Source: JAPPHA01 sp963662705 (GTDB taxonomy: Bacteria > Pseudomonadota > Alphaproteobacteria > Rhodobacterales > Rhodobacteraceae). Taken from it: DNA of 64,000 nucleotides. Under the pieces are notes generated by a model that saw only the letters and a program-made list of their open reading frames with translations, did no database searches and was not told the origin of the DNA. Position 1 is the stretch's first letter. The number at the start of each line of letters is the position of its first letter. Positions 63,429 through 64,000 of this stretch are shown here, one piece after another. The translations under genes and the position numbers were made by a program. The DNA lies in contig OY759767.1 of NCBI GenBank assembly GCA_963662705.2, positions 806,001-870,000 on the forward strand, in the 5' to 3' direction.

Positions 63429-64000
63429 ATGATGCGTATTGACGGATTGCAGTATGCCAATTGGTCGGAAAAGGTTTTCCGCCAGATGCGCTCGGGAGGG
63501 TTGTCTGCAGTTCATGTAACCGTCGCGTATCACGAGGGATTTCGGGAGACGGTCACGAACCTGGAGGATTGGAACCGGCGGTTCGAACGGTTTCCGGAGT
63601 TCATATGCAAGGGACGTTGGGCGGCGGACATCGATTGCGCGCGCAAGTCCGGTCGGACCGCGATCTTTTTTGGCGCACAGAACTCGAGTCCGATCGAAAG
63701 CGACATCGGACTGATCGAAATCCTGCACACACTCGGGCTTCGGTTCATGCAACTGACCTACAACAACCAGTCGCTCTTGGCTTCCGGATGTTATGAGGCG
63801 GAAGACGGTGGAATCACGCGCATGGGGCGCCAGGCGATCAAGGAGATGAACAGGGTCGGCCTGGTGATCGACATGAGCCACTCCGGTCCGCGCTCGACTA
63901 TCGAGGCAGCAGACCTGTCCCAACGGCCCATCACGATTTCGCACGCCAATCCTCTCGATTGGTCCCCGTCGCTTCGCAACAAGAACGACGATGTCATCCG
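63429..64000 (+). CDS. Membrane dipeptidase (peptidase M19), cut by window end
   Basis: The first 190 residues of a zinc-dependent dipeptidase-family protein, starting at ATG 63429 (or the next codon, also ATG). Seen: MMRIDGLQYANWSEKVFRQM, RTAIFFGAQNSSPIESDIGL, GLRFMQLTYNNQSLL, and the metal-region segments GLVIDMSHSGPRSTIEA and PITISHANPLDW. The usual length is 330-400 residues, so about half is missing to the right. It is paired divergently with the MttB-like gene, suggesting a joint role in breaking down an N-methylated compound. Confidence 0.85.
   Translation, partial: MMRIDGLQYANWSEKVFRQMRSGGLSAVHVTVAYHEGFRETVTNLEDWNRRFERFPEFICKGRWAADIDCARKSGRTAIFFGAQNSSPIESDIGLIEILHTLGLRFMQLTYNNQSLLASGCYEAEDGGITRMGRQAIKEMNRVGLVIDMSHSGPRSTIEAADLSQRPITISHANPLDWSPSLRNKNDDVI

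Noticed and set aside
62985..63944. N-terminal extension of the MttB-like frame to 839 residues
   Set aside because: The extra 320 codons look random, run into the dipeptidase gene on the other strand, and the family starts at the Met at 62984.

Overview
The window looks like the chromosome of a GC-rich alphaproteobacterium that lives as an aerobic heterotroph. The clearest markers are the fabA-fabB-fabI order, an Irr-type iron regulator next to miaB, an NrtR-type Nudix regulator, a glutamine-dependent NAD synthetase and an alphaproteobacterial-style GluRS. I cannot name a genus. Coding density is low: several spacers of 300-1000 bases hold no recognisable gene. Eroded genes are common, including a dead toxin-antitoxin pair, a sulfatase remnant, a truncated ADP-ribosylglycohydrolase, a helicase/nuclease with an in-frame amber codon and a broken transposase. 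This suggests ongoing gene loss.

Layout. 1-10 kb: nadE, gltX, a degenerate Xre/RES toxin-antitoxin module that still has its operator, a secreted 5'-nucleotidase-like phosphoesterase, and fabI-fabB-fabA on the minus strand. 10-16 kb: a PanB-like enzyme (minus strand), diverging from a ribose-type ABC importer (binding protein, permease, ATPase) followed by a fatty-acid-desaturase-like di-iron membrane enzyme. 16-18.5 kb: an ARPP-1/ADP-ribosylglycohydrolase fusion diverging from an NrtR-like regulator, with palindromes between them. 19-21 kb: irr and miaB. 21-30.5 kb: an NCS2 permease with an extra C-terminal regulatory-looking domain, a ketopentenoate-hydratase-family enzyme, an AlkD-like glycosylase, a creatininase-family amidohydrolase, and a polar amino-acid ABC importer whose binding protein is separated from its ATPase and permease by a DUF4143 AAA protein.

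31-41.3 kb: a TAXI-type TRAP importer, a small coupled ORF, a class-III aminotransferase, mannonate dehydratase and a fructuronate-reductase-like dehydrogenase, and a sulfatase. A remnant of a second sulfatase copy lies on the far side of the uronate genes. 41.6-46.4 kb: nested mobile DNA. An IS1634-like transposase gene is split by a 2,997-base element encoding a large serine recombinase. The insertion point falls at the Tyr-Asp codons of the presumed first catalytic Asp, and removing the element restores the frame exactly.

46.8-57.5 kb: a tripartite tricarboxylate-type transporter (tctCBA), then oxalyl-CoA decarboxylase and formyl-CoA transferase (oxalate catabolism), then an operon of a DHDPS-family lyase/aldolase, an aldehyde dehydrogenase and an FAD amine oxidoreductase. 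57.6-64 kb: tRNA-Arg(TCG), a RecB-like nuclease/SF1 helicase fusion with an N-terminal nonsense codon, a non-pyrrolysine MttB-family methyltransferase, and the start of an M19 membrane dipeptidase cut by the window end.

Overall this is a catabolic region with many binding-protein-dependent importers, each paired with a small set of degradative enzymes, interspersed with housekeeping genes. Stem-loops lie directly behind the binding-protein gene in three of the importers. The most unusual pieces are the nested serine-recombinase element, the ARPP-1/ARG-NrtR pair, the NCS2 fusion and the PanB-like/ABC/desaturase cluster.
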